A program made the translations under genes and the position numbers. The notes under the pieces are model-generated. The model saw only the letters and a list, made by a program, of their open reading frames with translations. It searched no databases and was not told the origin of the DNA. Below are positions 49,065-60,901 of a stretch of DNA of 64,000 nucleotides, piece after piece. Source of the DNA: Vespula vulgaris (taxonomy: Eukaryota; Arthropoda; Insecta; Hymenoptera; Vespidae); NCBI RefSeq assembly GCF_905475345.1, contig NC_066606.1:124001-188000 (forward strand). Reading direction: 5' to 3'. How positions within the stretch are numbered: position 1 is the stretch's first letter; each line of letters starts with the position of its first letter.

Positions 49065-49825
49065 CCGCCCCACATTCCATTCTCCTCTTGACCCAGTCAT
49101 TGCACTCTGGCGTATATTTTTTCTCCATCGAATCTCGGTAAAATTCCCAGTCCTAGCTGACATTTAGAATATAAAATTGCTATACCGTTCGATTATACTC
49201 CTTCGTGTAAGTCGGGAAGCCTTTCGGCTTAACCGGCCGGTCCAAATGTAATCGAATTCACCGCTTTCCAACAATAATTCGGCGATACGCTATGGTAATT
49301 TTCAGTAACGCTATTGAATAATTCATTCTCGTACGTGCGCGAGCATATTACGCGAGATTACTGTTGGGAGTTGAAATTTAAATCGTTAGGTCGAAGCGAT
49401 TATATCCCTGAGAGAATGCCGAGATAAGTGCGCGAATGTCTCTCTCGATCGTTCGTCTCCGATAAAGAGGAGAAGAAAATGATATAGGTATTTGAGTTTT
49501 TCCATCGACGAATTCGAAATCGAACAAGGAGAAGAGAAAGAGCATGGAGAAGGATCGCTCTTTCTCCTTTCGAACGGAACTTGTCTTTTAATTATTTCGG
49601 ATAACCAACGTTTTCTGGTGTATTTATCACGAACGAAAGAGAGGAAGAGAAGAAGCGGGACGGTCGCGAGCTTTAGAGAGTTCGCGAGAAGAGAGGAGAG
49701 TATATAGGTTGTTTTCGTGCTAACCTAATTTGCCCCTCATCGAGGATACAAACCCGTTTAAGGCAGCAGCCTCCCGCTCCGTCGTCGCGACTGCAGACTG
49801 CGAGTCTGTGGGGTGAAAGAGGTGG

Positions 49826-49844
49826 AGAGAGAGAGAGAGAGAGA
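49826..49844. repeat. (GA)n microsatellite
   Basis: About nine GA units followed by a GGGAGGAAGGGAGGATGGG stretch. Confidence 0.85.
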
Positions 49845-50757
49845 GGGAGTGAGAGGAAGGGAGGAAGGGAGGATGGGAGCTCGGCGCGGCGGTGACTCCA
49901 TTTTCAGAGACTGCCGCGCGGTCGAGAGTGAATTATCGCGTACCAACCCCTTGCAACCTCTCTGCTCTTTCCCTCGCTCCTCTTCCTCCTCTTATTCCAC
50001 CGGTTCTCTACTTTTCTCTTCTCTTCTACGGACGATGTCATCGTAACGTCTCCTAGCCGCGCTTTGTCCATTTTTCTCGCAAAACGCGAACGTACGCAAA
50101 GCGAGACACTTCCAAGCCGCTCCGTTTCGCTCTTCGCTTAACGCGCGCGCCATTCTCACTCTTGCCGCGATCGATCCTCCTAGTCCGTTCATTTTTGCCG
50201 ATTCTAATTAACGAAAACATTCGTATACCATAGCTCGTGGTATACCTCGGAAAAGGGGCCATTTGTATTCAACCATAAATATTCCCGCGTAAGTCACCTA
50301 CGTACCGGTTGAAAAAAAATTCCATTATCTTTTTATACTCGTCGCGCGCCATGTTTTTAAGTTTATAATGATCTCAACGTACAAAGAACTTTTCGAAAAG
50401 GAGAGAATCGAAACGTTGTCGCCGCGCGTACGTAGTTTTGTTTCTCGCGCGTACCTCGATCTCGTTTTACGTTTTCCTCCTTTCTTTTTTCTCCTTCTTT
50501 TTTCCCGTTTCTTTTTTACCCGAGGCTCGACAGGACACAAAGATTCGTCCCGGTGATCCTTTCGCCTAACGAGGACGAGACTCGCGAAATTTTTTACAGC
50601 CGTCGGCAAGCGGAGCTCTTTTTTACGTAGCGAGACTCGAGATACGGAAACGTCGTTACTGCGTCTCGAGTTGTCGAGCTTCCGATGTAGCCTGCCCCCT
50701 TCGTCGTAGTATTTACTTTAGCTTCGTCTACTTTCGTGAATGCGTCGCTTCGGCTCT

Positions 50758-50780
50758 CCCTCCCTCCCTCCCTCCCTCCC
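50758..50780 (-). other. G-quadruplex motif, minus strand, (CCCT)n array
   Basis: Six CCC runs, each separated by a single T. The minus strand reads GGGA repeated, a strong quadruplex motif with single-base loops; the + strand could form an i-motif. Confidence 0.8.
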
Positions 50781-51666
50781 TCCTTTCCTACGTTACTTCT
50801 TTTTTTCTCAAACTATTCGTTTCGTTGTAAACGAATGCGATTACGGAAGTCCATTCGAAGGATTTCTTTAGCTACAAACGATCGTATTTTTATGCGAAAG
50901 AAAGAAAGGAAAATCCGCTTTCAAATCATCGACGATTGGGCGTTCGAAGTCGAACCGTTAAAAAATTAAATGGCGAAAATCTATCACCGGTACCTCTCGG
51001 AATCGGGTCACTAAAATAGAATTCCGCGAGAACGAGAGAGAAATTGGATGGGAGAGGAAACTGGGAGAAATTGGAACGTTGCAATTTCTTTGCACCGCGG
51101 GGCGGCCGCCGTCGGCTGCCGTCGGCTGCCGTGTCACGCGCGTGTTCGATTGTATTTTTCTTCGACTGCGAGAACGAATAATACGCGCACCCTAGCATGC
51201 CACCCTCGCATTTGCGGAAAAATATCGAAATATCCCGGCGAAGAAGCCGCGGTCTTTCCTCTCTCGTACGAGAGCGATCGAGCTATGAAATATTTTTTAT
51301 CCGAAGCGACGCAGCTCGCTCCAACGAATGCGCGATTGTCCTTGTTCCGATTTATATTTAATCTCGTGACGTATCGCAACTTCCCTTCGACCGCGTACGC
51401 GTTCCGATATTTTCCATACCGTTTTCCTCGAAATTTCTGGACGTAGTAATAAAGTTCTTCCGGTCTAGTTCGAATCTCCAAAGTCCTCGAGACTTCGTTC
51501 GAAATTCATGATTAAACTTCGAATCCGAGACGACCGTGGGATGCGCCACTTTTCCGATTAACTCCGCTCGTTGTTTCACGCTTCGTTTCAATCTCGACGA
51601 CGCCCACTTCGTACTCCGGTAAATACGGTGTACGCGCGTGCCGTTTCGAGCGAAACGCTTCTCCCT

Positions 51667-51692
51667 CTGTCTCTCTCTCTCTCTCTCTCTCC
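51667..51692. repeat. (CT)n microsatellite
   Basis: About twelve CT units with one GT interruption at the start. Confidence 0.85.
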
Positions 51693-53637
51693 TCCCTCAC
51701 CCTCCAATCTGTCAACTCGAAATCGAATTTCCTGGTCGAAATATCAAGGTATTATCGTTTTAAACTTATCTAACGTTTATTTCCCACGGTTCGATTTACG
51801 ATGCAATTTATTTCCGTTTTCGCGAAAGAAACGAACGTTTTATCGAGTCCGCCAGTTTTTCGAGCGCTTGCTCCATCTCCTTGATCGCGATCGCGCGCGA
51901 ATCGGTGCTTTTTAATGCCAACGGTAATCCTCCGATCCGTACGCGAACCTACGGATTATGGGAAAGTTATTTTTTCGTACGAGCGAGCGCGTGCCCCTTT
52001 TACACTTTTTTACGCCTTCATCGAAAATGGCTGCCTCGTACGGTCGCGAGACGGAGTCGATCTACCGGAGTCGATAGGATAACGAGTATTACTATTACAT
52101 TATCTCACTCAAATCGCGCGATAGGAATTGCTCGATGTATCGAAACGTTCGGACTACTAATATCGATCGTTCGTCCTCGAAAAAGCAATTAGAAGGTACG
52201 CGTGTGCCTAATTGGTCCTTCTTTTCGCGCGACTGCAACTGACTCGTAACAGCACTTTTGAGTAATAACAAATAGTCGTTAAACGCCGTACGATCAAATA
52301 TTTACTCGGTTGGTAATAACGATCTTCTTTCTCTTTCCTCTCCTAATCGGTATCCGCATCTCGATACCGCGCTCGTACGCGGATGGATACGATTCGGCGG
52401 TTTTAAAATTCGCACGCGTTACAGTTTTCCGTTCGAGCGATTCGCATTAACTCGTTTTTGAAACGTCCAATTATTAATATCTCATCTGGCTTTCCGCAGT
52501 TACTAAATCGTCGAGCCTTGGCGCGTACACGTACCGAACGTTGCGATTACCTCGATCATCGAACCGCGAGTATTAGTCAGGTTTTCGGAGCGTGCTTAAA
52601 CGTAAACTCGTTTTATACAAAATCTTTCCTCCTCCCGAAACTTTTTTCCCTTCCTTCTCTCCCTCTCCTCTCTCTCTCTCTCTCTCGTTACGTTTTATTA
52701 ACTATTTGAAGTAGGTCGCGCGAATCGACGAGGGCACGAGCTAAGCGAGAATTTCAAACGCACCGATCCGTTTTCAATTCGACTGCTGATACTCGACGAT
52801 CGAAGCTCGCAATATCCGTTAATTAGTTATATTCGTTTTAAATTCATCGAATGGCTCCAACGATCTTTGGACGTACGGTAGTTGGCGCCCTATCGAAAGA
52901 GAACTCGACTTTTCAACGATAACGAGTATCGAAAATGAAAATCGAAGGAAGGCGAAGAGGAAAAAGGGAAAAAGAAAGAGGAAAAAGAGAGAGCCGATCG
53001 ACGCGTAAAATTATAAAAACGCGTGTATCGCGTAACGGTGAAATTAACGATAGGAACGGGATATGGCACGGGCAAATGGGCTACGTAATGCCGCAAATGC
53101 GAGCAATTTCACGGGAAGCGATTTTCAAACCGTTCCCTACTCCCTTTTCGATCGTACGTTCGCGAGTTACAAAGCGCGATTACGTAGGATCGCTTCTCGG
53201 CTCTGGAGTTTGCGAGACCGTCGAAGAGATCCGTAATTTATTCCAAAGTCGGTTCGACGAGAAAAATCTTCGTACTCTTTCATCGTCGTCCTCTTATCGT
53301 CTAATCGTTCGTTTCCATTCCGTGGTAAGAAATGTCTCGGTGTCACCGGTCGGGTACGCGTTAAAAAATGACGAGGAAAGTCCGCGACGAGCGTTCCTCT
53401 AGTCGTACGCGCTGAGAGAGCTTCGCAAAATGCAAAGTGCTTTCGGACCGGCCCCCGCGACGCCTCGAGGTTGTTTCTAAAAGATATTTTTCGAACGAGA
53501 ACGTTTGTCGGGACGGCCGCGGGATATCCGTCCTCGCGTCGAGTCGACGAAACGAGAAACGATTCGTGTACGGGACTCGTACCGTTGCGTCCCGTTCGAC
53601 TCGATCGATAAAAATCGACGACGCTCGAGGACCCTTT

Positions 53638-53639
<2 letters not shown>

Positions 53640-53672
<33 letters not shown>
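53640..53672. repeat. (CT)n microsatellite
   Basis: Sixteen perfect CT units. Confidence 0.95.
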
Positions 53673-53674
<2 letters not shown>

Positions 53675-53874
53675 CGTTGTCCTTCGTAATCCCAGTTAAG
53701 GAGGTACCGCCGCATCTAATATCGCCCTAAAAGCTCTTTCGACGTCCATCCAGGTTCAGCGGATATTAAATACTTCGAGTTCGTACGATTGACCCACTTT
53801 TTCGTCCATTTTTTTCCGATCACCGTCAAGCGTCGATCACACAATATCGTATATCCCACATTTCGTCGGATATT

Positions 53875-54070
53875 GTGAATATCGGAGAAAGCGGCAGGTG
53901 TGTGTAATGCTTAATTGACAGGCGGTGTGACATGTTAATAGATGATCGTTCGTTGCAGAAGTACGCGTAAGCGGCCGAGCACACTTCGCGTCGAATCAAC
54001 GATAGCAACAACGAGGACGGGGATGTACCGATAACGCGGTCTTTGTAAAACCAATTAGCGTTATCCTCCA
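53875..54070. promoter_or_regulatory. Enhancer-like motif cluster
   Basis: Within about 40 bp lie CAGGTG (53895-53900, E-box), TTAATTGACAG (53911-53921, homeodomain core joined to a TGACAG TALE motif) and GGTGTGA (53924-53930, T-box half site). The block is distinctly less CG-rich than its flanks and has no coding character. It lies 3.5 kb upstream of the Ig exon, probably in an intron. Activity is inferred. Confidence 0.4.
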
Positions 54071-54824
54071 TTTACATTGATCCGCGTTTACTAGCGTTCC
54101 GCTACCGAATATTTCCCGTTGATATTTTCGATTGATTCCACGGTCGGGGGATCGTCTCTACCTCGCCCAAAGTTATCTTAACTCTCCGTTTCTCAGGCGC
54201 TGTCTCTCCGCAGGAGAGTCCTCGTTTCCATCGTTCTCGATCGAATCGTGTTACGCCCTTACCGGAAGTAGCGTCGAAGCCAGCCCCTAAAGGTACGTAA
54301 GTACGCGCGAGTCCCCGGGTTCGTATTCCTCGAGCTTGAAGAGATTCTTTCGCGATATCGTTCCAGGTTCGTCGAAGCGTGAGCCGGATCGTCGGACTTT
54401 AGTAAATATCGTAGCTTTCGTATTTACATTTCCAGAGTGCGTCCGTTCGTGGAATAACGAGAGACCGCGCTCTTTTGTCGCAAATGGCTTTGCGATAACC
54501 GTAAAATTTTGATGTCGTTGATTCGAACGAACGTTTCCCTCGAATCGGTGAATTACTTTATTCTTCCCGTGGCCGTGCCCGTTCGTGATTTTATATTTAA
54601 ATTCATCCCACGACGGCATCAAAAATAAACCCTCGGGACGAAGCCGGTGCTTTATCGTGATTAAATGTCAACATGGCTGACGCTGCGATATCGCGTTATC
54701 TAAAATTTTTTCCAGTTATCAGCTCGACTCGCGCACACGCCAGTTCTACAAAGTCAATAGTATACCTACGATCGTCGACAAACCATTTTTTTTCTCTCGC
54801 GCTCGGCCGTTTTTATTCCTCGTT

Positions 54825-54842
54825 CGCGCGCGCGCGCGCGCG
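54825..54842. repeat. (CG)9 tract
   Basis: Nine perfect CG units, Z-DNA prone. Such a tract decays quickly where CG is methylated in the germ line, so its survival fits an unmethylated region. Confidence 0.95.
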
Positions 54843-55470
54843 CTAGAAAAAAGGGAACAGGCGGCAAAAAGCAAAAAACAAAAATCGGGGCCGACGGTCG
54901 AGCAAAGTGCTTTATTAACTCGGTGCGAACTCGTCCGTTCTCTCTTGCTCCTTCGTCCACACCTTTTCTTTCCCCGTCTACGCACGGCTTTTGTCCTTTT
55001 CTTCGAAACTCCTTCGCCCTCGAAACTCGAGTCGAAATACCGAGTCGACGCATCCGAGATTTTGTACCTTGTTTCCGGCAGCATTACGTACCGGTCGGAC
55101 GAATACAATCACCATATTTCCTGCTCGTCCACAGACCGAGAAGTTCGGTTCGCAAGGGAGCATAAAGAAAAAGTTTGTCGGCGTTGCGAGCTATAATTTA
55201 CGATGAAATTATGCCCGAATCGACTATAAAATTCTCCTCGGTTTTAAGCGAGTAACTTGCGCCACGTTAAAAATCTCGGAATGCTTTTAAAACTTCGCGA
55301 CACCGCGTCTGGAACTCTGGCCCCGACCACTCCCCCTTCTTTCTCCGCGTTGCAGACCGAAACGGTAATAACGGAGAACTTTACATCCTCGAAAATCATT
55401 CCATCGAATTTAAAAAACTTTATCTTTGCGTTCATCGTTAATTAACTTTGATTCAGCGGGAGGGAGGCGG

Positions 55471-55491
55471 GAGAGAGAGAGAGAGAGAGAG
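55471..55491. repeat. (GA)n microsatellite
   Basis: About ten GA units, then GCGAGCG. Confidence 0.9.
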
Positions 55492-56559
55492 CGAGCGCCT
55501 TCTTGCCGTTGCGTCTGTGGAAACTACGAGCGCGATCCTCCCCTAATTTCCTCCCTACGAAAACATCGTTTCGTACTTGCGCAACTTTCTCCTTTGGTGC
55601 CCGATGGCGAACGGTTGTTTTTCACCTCCTCGAGTAGTATCGGTCGCGCGCGCAAAGCAAATTTGCACCGAACCCGTTCGAGAGAAACTCTTTATCTTGC
55701 TCATCCTCCTCTTCTTCTTTCTCCGCGAGGAGGGTACGCTCGAACGAGTACCAGTATTCGTACCGGCCAGACGCGAAACTGCAAACGAAATTAACGACTA
55801 AACTGCCAAACCTTCTTCTCCTCCTACGTTCTCGGCGTTCTCCTCGCTCCTACATACCGAACCGCAAAAGTTCGTCGGAACGATCGGTCGATCCGTGAAA
55901 GACCAAGTAAACTTTCAAATTCGTTCGTCAAGAAAGCAAACTCGTCTCGTATCGATGCTCGTCCATTAATGCTCGATAATTTATTCTCGCGTAAACGTCC
56001 GTCTTTCGAAATTTCCGTAGAACGAGTCGTACTTAGGCTCGATTATCGATCGTCGAGCTCTCAGAGTACCACGAGGGAAACTCGAATTTTGGTTCGAGTA
56101 AATATATTTGCACGTCCTGCGATTGCAGACGGACGTACAAACGCAATTAACAACTCTAGCGTCTATAGGAGACTCTAAGCTTCGAATTTACGCGACCTGT
56201 TGCGGAAGTTACTTGCCTTATCTACGCATCACCGTCTTTCGACGCCTCGCTCGTGTTTTCGAGTTTGCTCGCTTAACTCGCTTTGCGAGCGTCTCGCAAC
56301 TCTCTCTCCCTCTCACTCGTTTATAATTTCGCATATACCGTGTTTTAATTAATTTAAGCGTTCATTATTCCAATCTTCTCAAAAGAGAAAATTATATTCG
56401 TTTCCATTAATTTCTTGAAAATGTTTAATGCGTCATTTTGAATCGACGCGTCGAATCGACTCCATTACGCGCGTATCATCGATCTTCGATGGCGAACGAT
56501 AATTCGAAAGAAAAGATTATATAATTCGTTTATCTTCGTCCCGGCGAGAAGAATACGAA

Positions 56560-56720
56560 CAACAGGGTCGGCAGCTGGCCGAGTTGTTTTTCTTTTTGAC
56601 GAATACGCAAATATCGTTGCGAGATTCGCGAAACACGGTCAGCTCGTCGGCCGAGCGTGCTTTGTTAATTTTGCAAACTTATTCCCATGCTAGCCGGTGT
56701 ATATGCGAGTAGCGCGCTTT
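56560..56720. promoter_or_regulatory. Candidate constrained block 0.8 kb upstream of the Ig exon
   Basis: Contains two GGCCGAG words, TTGTTAATTTTGC, ATGCTAGCCGG and TTTATTAATCATTTTTGCC, with fewer CG pairs than its flanks. It looks like mixed functional non-coding sequence, but only by composition. Confidence 0.2.
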
Positions 56721-57025
56721 ATTAATCATTTTTGCCTCGGTGAAAAATTGAATTTTTAACATTGCAATCCTGCGAAAGCACTGTACGTTGCCAACGCCAT
56801 ATATATCCAACGACCGTATACGTACACTATACGTTCTCTATATTCGTGTCGTATCATCGAAGCTTTGACTTCTCTCTGCGTTCGTATGAAATCGACTTTA
56901 TCGATTTATGTACTTTCGAGATTTGAAAATTTCAAAAAAAAAACATTCACTCCGAGTTAATCCGTCGAAGATTATCGAAAATTTACGGAAGCGTTTTAAA
57001 AAAATATTACGATAAATGGAGCTGC

Positions 57026-57046
57026 GTCTCTCTCTCTCTCTCTCTT
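57026..57046. repeat. (CT)n microsatellite
   Basis: About ten CT units. Confidence 0.9.
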
Positions 57047-57089
57047 TTTCTCGGCAAAATTTCCGAGCATAGCGAGTTAAGTAAATCTA

Positions 57090-57182
57090 CAAAGTTGCGT
57101 ATTAAATAACTGCCTTAATGAGAAGCAACTGGGTTAAATACCTCTGGCAAGGTAAGCCACGATTTACAAGAAATACAAAGTT
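57090..57182. promoter_or_regulatory. Candidate constrained block close to the Ig exon
   Basis: Nearly CG-free stretch with TATTAAATAACTGCC, AATGAGAAGCAACTGGG and ACCTCTGGCAAGG, between two CT arrays and about 250 bp before the exon. Low CG against a CG-rich background suggests constraint or methylation; no function is shown. Confidence 0.2.
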
Positions 57183-57230
57183 GCTATTCTCTTATTCTCG
57201 TTTAACAACTGACCCTACCCTCTTTCCTCT

Positions 57231-57251
57231 CTCTCTCTCTCTCTCTCTCTT
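57231..57251. repeat. (CT)n microsatellite
   Basis: About ten CT units, about 190 bp before the Ig exon. Confidence 0.9.
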
Positions 57252-57421
57252 CGTTAAGGAAACGTAAAACAAATTTATTCTCTTTCCGAAACAATCGTAT
57301 CTTATCGACGTAAAGTTACGCATAACGGCATAAAATAATCGTTCCTTTCGGCTTAATGAATTTTCATGTGATCCAAAGGAGATCGTAAAAAAAGAAAAGA
57401 AATCTCGTTCAGTATAGAATT

Positions 57422-57435
57422 AATTATCTTTACAG
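57422..57435 (+). other. Splice acceptor of the Ig exon
   Basis: A short AT-rich, T-biased stretch ends in ATCTTTACAG directly before the open Ig frame. It fits the short weak pyrimidine tracts common in insect introns. The open frame has no start codon of its own here, so an acceptor is required. Confidence 0.75.
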
Positions 57436-57563
57436 TTTGTCACGGGATCCAGCAATTCGAAGAAACACCACAGTACACGGAAGTTAATCCTGGTCAGGAT
57501 GCAAAGTTGATCTGTCGCGTGCTCGGCAAAAGGGGTCAGTGCATTTGGCAGAAGGATCAAAAG
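57436..57563 (+). CDS. Internal exon of an immunoglobulin-superfamily adhesion protein (partial gene)
   Basis: The 128-bp exon lies between an acceptor (ATCTTTACAG, ending 57435) and a donor (AAG|GTACGT, from 57564). Its first two bases complete a split codon, then 42 codons follow, so the upstream intron is phase 1 and the downstream intron phase 0. The first residues (Cys-His-Gly) look like the end of a signal peptide, followed by a mature start of the type IQQFEETP. Residues 24-28 are LICRV, giving the B-strand cysteine at 26. Residues 35-40 are CIWQKD, with the core tryptophan at 37. The C-x10-W spacing is standard for an Ig domain; Cys35 is an extra cysteine. Reading on into the intron hits a stop at 57582. 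The partner cysteine and the rest of the domain must lie on later exons outside this window. The style resembles the first Ig domain of nephrin/Kirre-type or related insect adhesion receptors, which act at the cell surface in cell recognition. The Ig fold is fairly sure; the gene name is not, so no symbol is given. Confidence 0.85.
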
Positions 57564-57569
57564 GTACGT
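57561..57569 (+). other. Splice donor of the Ig exon
   Basis: AAG|GTACGT matches the consensus MAG|GTRNGT closely. Protein similarity to Ig domains stops here, and an in-frame stop follows 18 bases into the intron, at 57582. Confidence 0.8.
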
Positions 57570-58171
57570 TCGCTATCGAATTAGGATCGTTTATTCATAT
57601 AACTTACTAACTTTCGACAGGTATAAGCTTGGATTTCTGTTTGTGTCGTAAAGTGGATAAAACGGAATAACGAACGAGGCATTGAAAAATATTTACATCT
57701 TCTTTATTCTTATATAGAGAGTATATCGTAAAACTGTATCGCTTAATGTCACAAAAGTAATTTAAGAGGAGAGTTTTAACGATGCTGACAAAAACAATTT
57801 GTAACAGTTAAGTGAGACAAGAGCTATACGTGTCAAATAAAACGAAAAACGATAGAGTTTCTAAAAGCGTGGCTTGCAAGAAGTTTCGTAGTTCGAAGGA
57901 CTTCATTGTTTCCGTGTATCACTCGGCCCTTCGAAGAAAAGCGACGTGAACTGTAACGGTGTTGGTAACCGACTTTTCCTGGTTTTCGTTCTCTAAGGCG
58001 GTAAACTTTGCTTCAGATAAGTTTGTATTTCTCGAAAGTGGACATTACGCGGTGACCGACGATAAACAGTCGTTTAGATCGAATTCGGAGGAGAGAGAGG
58101 GAGAGAAAGAGAGAGTAAGAGTGTGCGTGTTTCATTCAACTATCCCAAACTTCCTTCAAACTCGACTTATT

Positions 58172-58173
<2 letters not shown>

Positions 58174-58220
<47 letters not shown>

Positions 58221-58238
58221 GTCCGTCTGTCCGTCTCT
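58174..58238. repeat. (CT)n then (GTCT/GTCC)n array
   Basis: About 21 CT units pass into alternating GTCT and GTCC units. This is the longest compound array downstream of the exon. Confidence 0.95.
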
Positions 58239-58852
58239 TTCTCTCTTTTCCCATGTGCTACGCTCGTGTACGTCCACGTGCATCAACTAGACACTTAATT
58301 CGCTTACGCAACGTCCATATGGTATAGTTAAAATTTAGAGTACACGCGCGAACGCTTTTTGTTGATGAAAAACGAATGTATTTCGTTAAAACGTTGACGT
58401 ACAATGTTTCTTTTTTTTTGGTTTTTGGAAAACACGAGCCGCGTAGAAAGGATTCTGGACGTTTCGAAAAATAAAATTTAACGTCGAACTTTAAAAGCTT
58501 GATGGAAGGTACTTTGACAAGTTCCAAGCATTTGGAGAGTAGGTAGAGTATGCTACGTATGGATATATAAACAACGTACTATACCTTTTGAGATAGAAAT
58601 GATGTAATTTTATATGAAAAGAAAGAAGAAAAACTCGTTCGTGTGTTCGACACGAAATAAAAATATACAGAAACGTGCGTCCGTTCGTGTCTATCCTAAC
58701 TAGATGGGAGATGAGACGATGTAGAAATCCTAGTAACGGAATGAAACTCTTTCCATTTCTTCTGCATCTCTCTGTGTTTCTCCTTTCGTTTCCTCTTTCA
58801 CGCGTGCAAAGAAAAAAAAATCGAAGGAAAGATAGAAGCTCGTCCGTTCTTT

Positions 58853-58875
58853 CTCTCTCTCTCTCTCTCTCTCTC
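58853..58875. repeat. (CT)n microsatellite
   Basis: About eleven CT units, followed by a less CG-rich stretch containing GATTGGCC and ATGCAAAC. Confidence 0.9.
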
Positions 58876-59248
58876 GGTTTCCTTCTCGCGCGTGCAGACA
58901 TTTGATTGGCCGCTTTGTGTGCTATGCAAACCTCGCGATGTATGCCGTGCAAACGCGAGTAAGGAAAATTAAACTTGAGATTTGAGCGCCGAGCAGAATT
59001 TCCCAATTTATCTCTGGTTTATCGCTTCCGCCGTAACGCGAAAGCTTCTCTACAGAAGATATCTCTTCAAAAGAGGGTAAGGAGAAAGATAAATCTGACT
59101 TTCCGTCAAAAAGAACACTAACGAGCAAAAGGGGTTACGATGGTTGATACTTTTTAAAAGGTTACCTCTTGTGTCCTCTCTTCCCTTTTATTGTGGGTAA
59201 TTCGTTTAGGAAAAGGAAAAAAGAAAAAAAAAAAGAAATTAATTACAA

Positions 59249-59256
59249 GTGACGTC
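59249..59256. promoter_or_regulatory. Perfect CRE palindrome TGACGTCA
   Basis: Matches the CREB/ATF consensus exactly, in an AT-rich setting next to an A-rich tract. A second perfect copy is at 6966-6973. Single sites of this length occur by chance about once in 65 kb. Confidence 0.2.
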
Positions 59257-60039
59257 AAAAATTTTCCTAAATTTTCATAAACTCGCTCGCTCGTTGAAAA
59301 TGTCAATAAACTTTCATTTCTATTTAATAAACGTTAGTATCACCGAATGTAATCGGGAATATAATTCAACGAAATGTAATTTATGCGAACCGTAACGCAG
59401 TCCATTCGCGTTAATTTGATAACTGGAAATATGGTTGACATGTATTTAATGGATAAATCTATTTCGTCCGATGTTTTTTAACGTATCCGATGATTCGCAG
59501 AAAGATCGAACGTTGCGAGACTCGGCAAGGAGATAAAAAAAGAAAAAGAGGAAAAGATGGAGCTTTAACGGAGCGTCGTTCGTCTCGCGATCATTGTCCG
59601 GCAAAAGATTTACCGCTTGTCGCTGACACTCGGCTTCATTATCGTCGTTACCATTAATCCCGCGGAAACTTTTTATTCTCGGGACGAGCTCGCTTGCGCG
59701 ATCCGGTGGTATAAGGAAAGAAAAGAAAAAGAAGCAAGAGAGGAGGGTCGACTTCCCTCGCCTCCATCCCTCTTTTGACTACCTTCCGTTTTCCGCTTGT
59801 CCCCACCTTTCTCCTCTACTCATCCATAATCGTCTTTTCTCCGTAATTAAGTTCTCGACCGGCACACTCACGACGGTCTCCGCAGACTCGTCGTTGAAAC
59901 GTTGAAAGGAACGCGCCACAATTCGGACCGTCTTACGACGTACACGTCGGGCTACCAGAAAGAAACTTGGACTCGTCGGAGTAACTGGAAAACGTCGTAA
60001 ATCGTCTCGTCGTTCTCACGAGGTGACCGATTCAATTTT

Positions 60040-60062
60040 CTCTCTCTCTCTCTCTCTCTCTT
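60040..60062. repeat. (CT)n microsatellite
   Basis: About eleven CT units ending in a CCCCCTCCTCC stretch. Confidence 0.9.
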
Positions 60063-60434
60063 TCTCCCCCTCCTCCTCTCTTCTTGCTCGTCCTACTCGA
60101 AAAGATCACGATAAATGTCTTAACGATACGACTCCTTTGTTCCCAGCGAGATGAGATCCTAACAATAAGTAAAAGGTCCTCCATCCTCTTTTTTCTTTTC
60201 TCTTCCGAACGGAATTCTCGAAAAATTTTCTCCGTACTCTATCATCTAGCTGGCCGCATACATTTTTTGTGTTATTGTTAAAAAAAACGCGAAAAGAGTA
60301 CGTACGTCGTTATATCGTACGGGGAATCGCTTTAATTTAGTTTCCTCATCTTTTTCCTTCTTTCGATCCCGTGAAACGCGAATAAGAAGACCGACGACTC
60401 CGACTTGCGAATAAGAATTTTTCTTTACTCGCAA

Positions 60435-60448
60435 CGCGCGCGCGCGCG
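60435..60448. repeat. (CG)7 tract
   Basis: Seven perfect CG units followed by TGATCA. Confidence 0.95.
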
Positions 60449-60874
60449 TGATCACCGCGAAATTTGTATGCAAGCTGTGAATTGGAAACTTATTCCACGA
60501 AGCTTTAAGCAAGAAGCTATTAACGTTGGACGACCGTTGGTTATTTCGCATAAATCCTCAGGGATTTAAACCGAAAGTCAAAGAAACTGCGCTCACTGAA
60601 AACTTTTTCCTAAGTACGTTATACCCAACGAATAATGTTTTACCGACAATGAGAATAACTTTGTCGAGGGTGTATTTAACAGAAGGACCTTCAACGTTAG
60701 GATCAATCCTTTCGTTTAGCTCTTTACACCGGTGATTTCTTTCCCGTTTTATTCTACGCTTCTACCGTTAACTTTACATCCGTGGATTTCTTACTTTCTT
60801 TTGAAAAGATTTGCAACTTTGACACGAGCTCGCGACGTTTATGCAAAGTATAAAGTCGCGCGCGAAGAGGAAGA

Positions 60875-60901
60875 AGGAAGGAAGGAAGGAAGGAAGGAAG
60901 G
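60875..60901. repeat. (GGAA)n tetranucleotide array
   Basis: About six GGAA units. GGAA is also the ETS-factor core, but the array is best read as a microsatellite. Confidence 0.9.

Larger units (their letters stand above)
46240..53860. other. Non-coding stretch with GA/CT and CCCT arrays
   Basis: Frames at 46697-47332 (-), 47477-47884 (+) and 53167-53715 (-) are unrecognised. A 10-bp unit (GTCGGCTGCC) is repeated twice at 51111-51130. 47930-47995 contains an imperfect inverted repeat (CACGGTTTAAC/GTTAACCGTG) with a loop of about 30 bases. No exon is supported. Confidence 0.6.
53960..57421. other. Intron or upstream region before the Ig exon
   Basis: No coding signal is seen before the Ig exon. 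56560-56720 and 57090-57180 have fewer CG pairs and more mixed sequence than their surroundings and may be constrained. CT arrays lie at 57026-57046 and 57231-57251. The signal-peptide exon that must precede the Ig exon was not found here. Confidence 0.55.

Noticed and set aside
52876..52892. CTCF-like AGTTGGCGC
   Set aside because: One mismatch to the core motif and a single isolated site.
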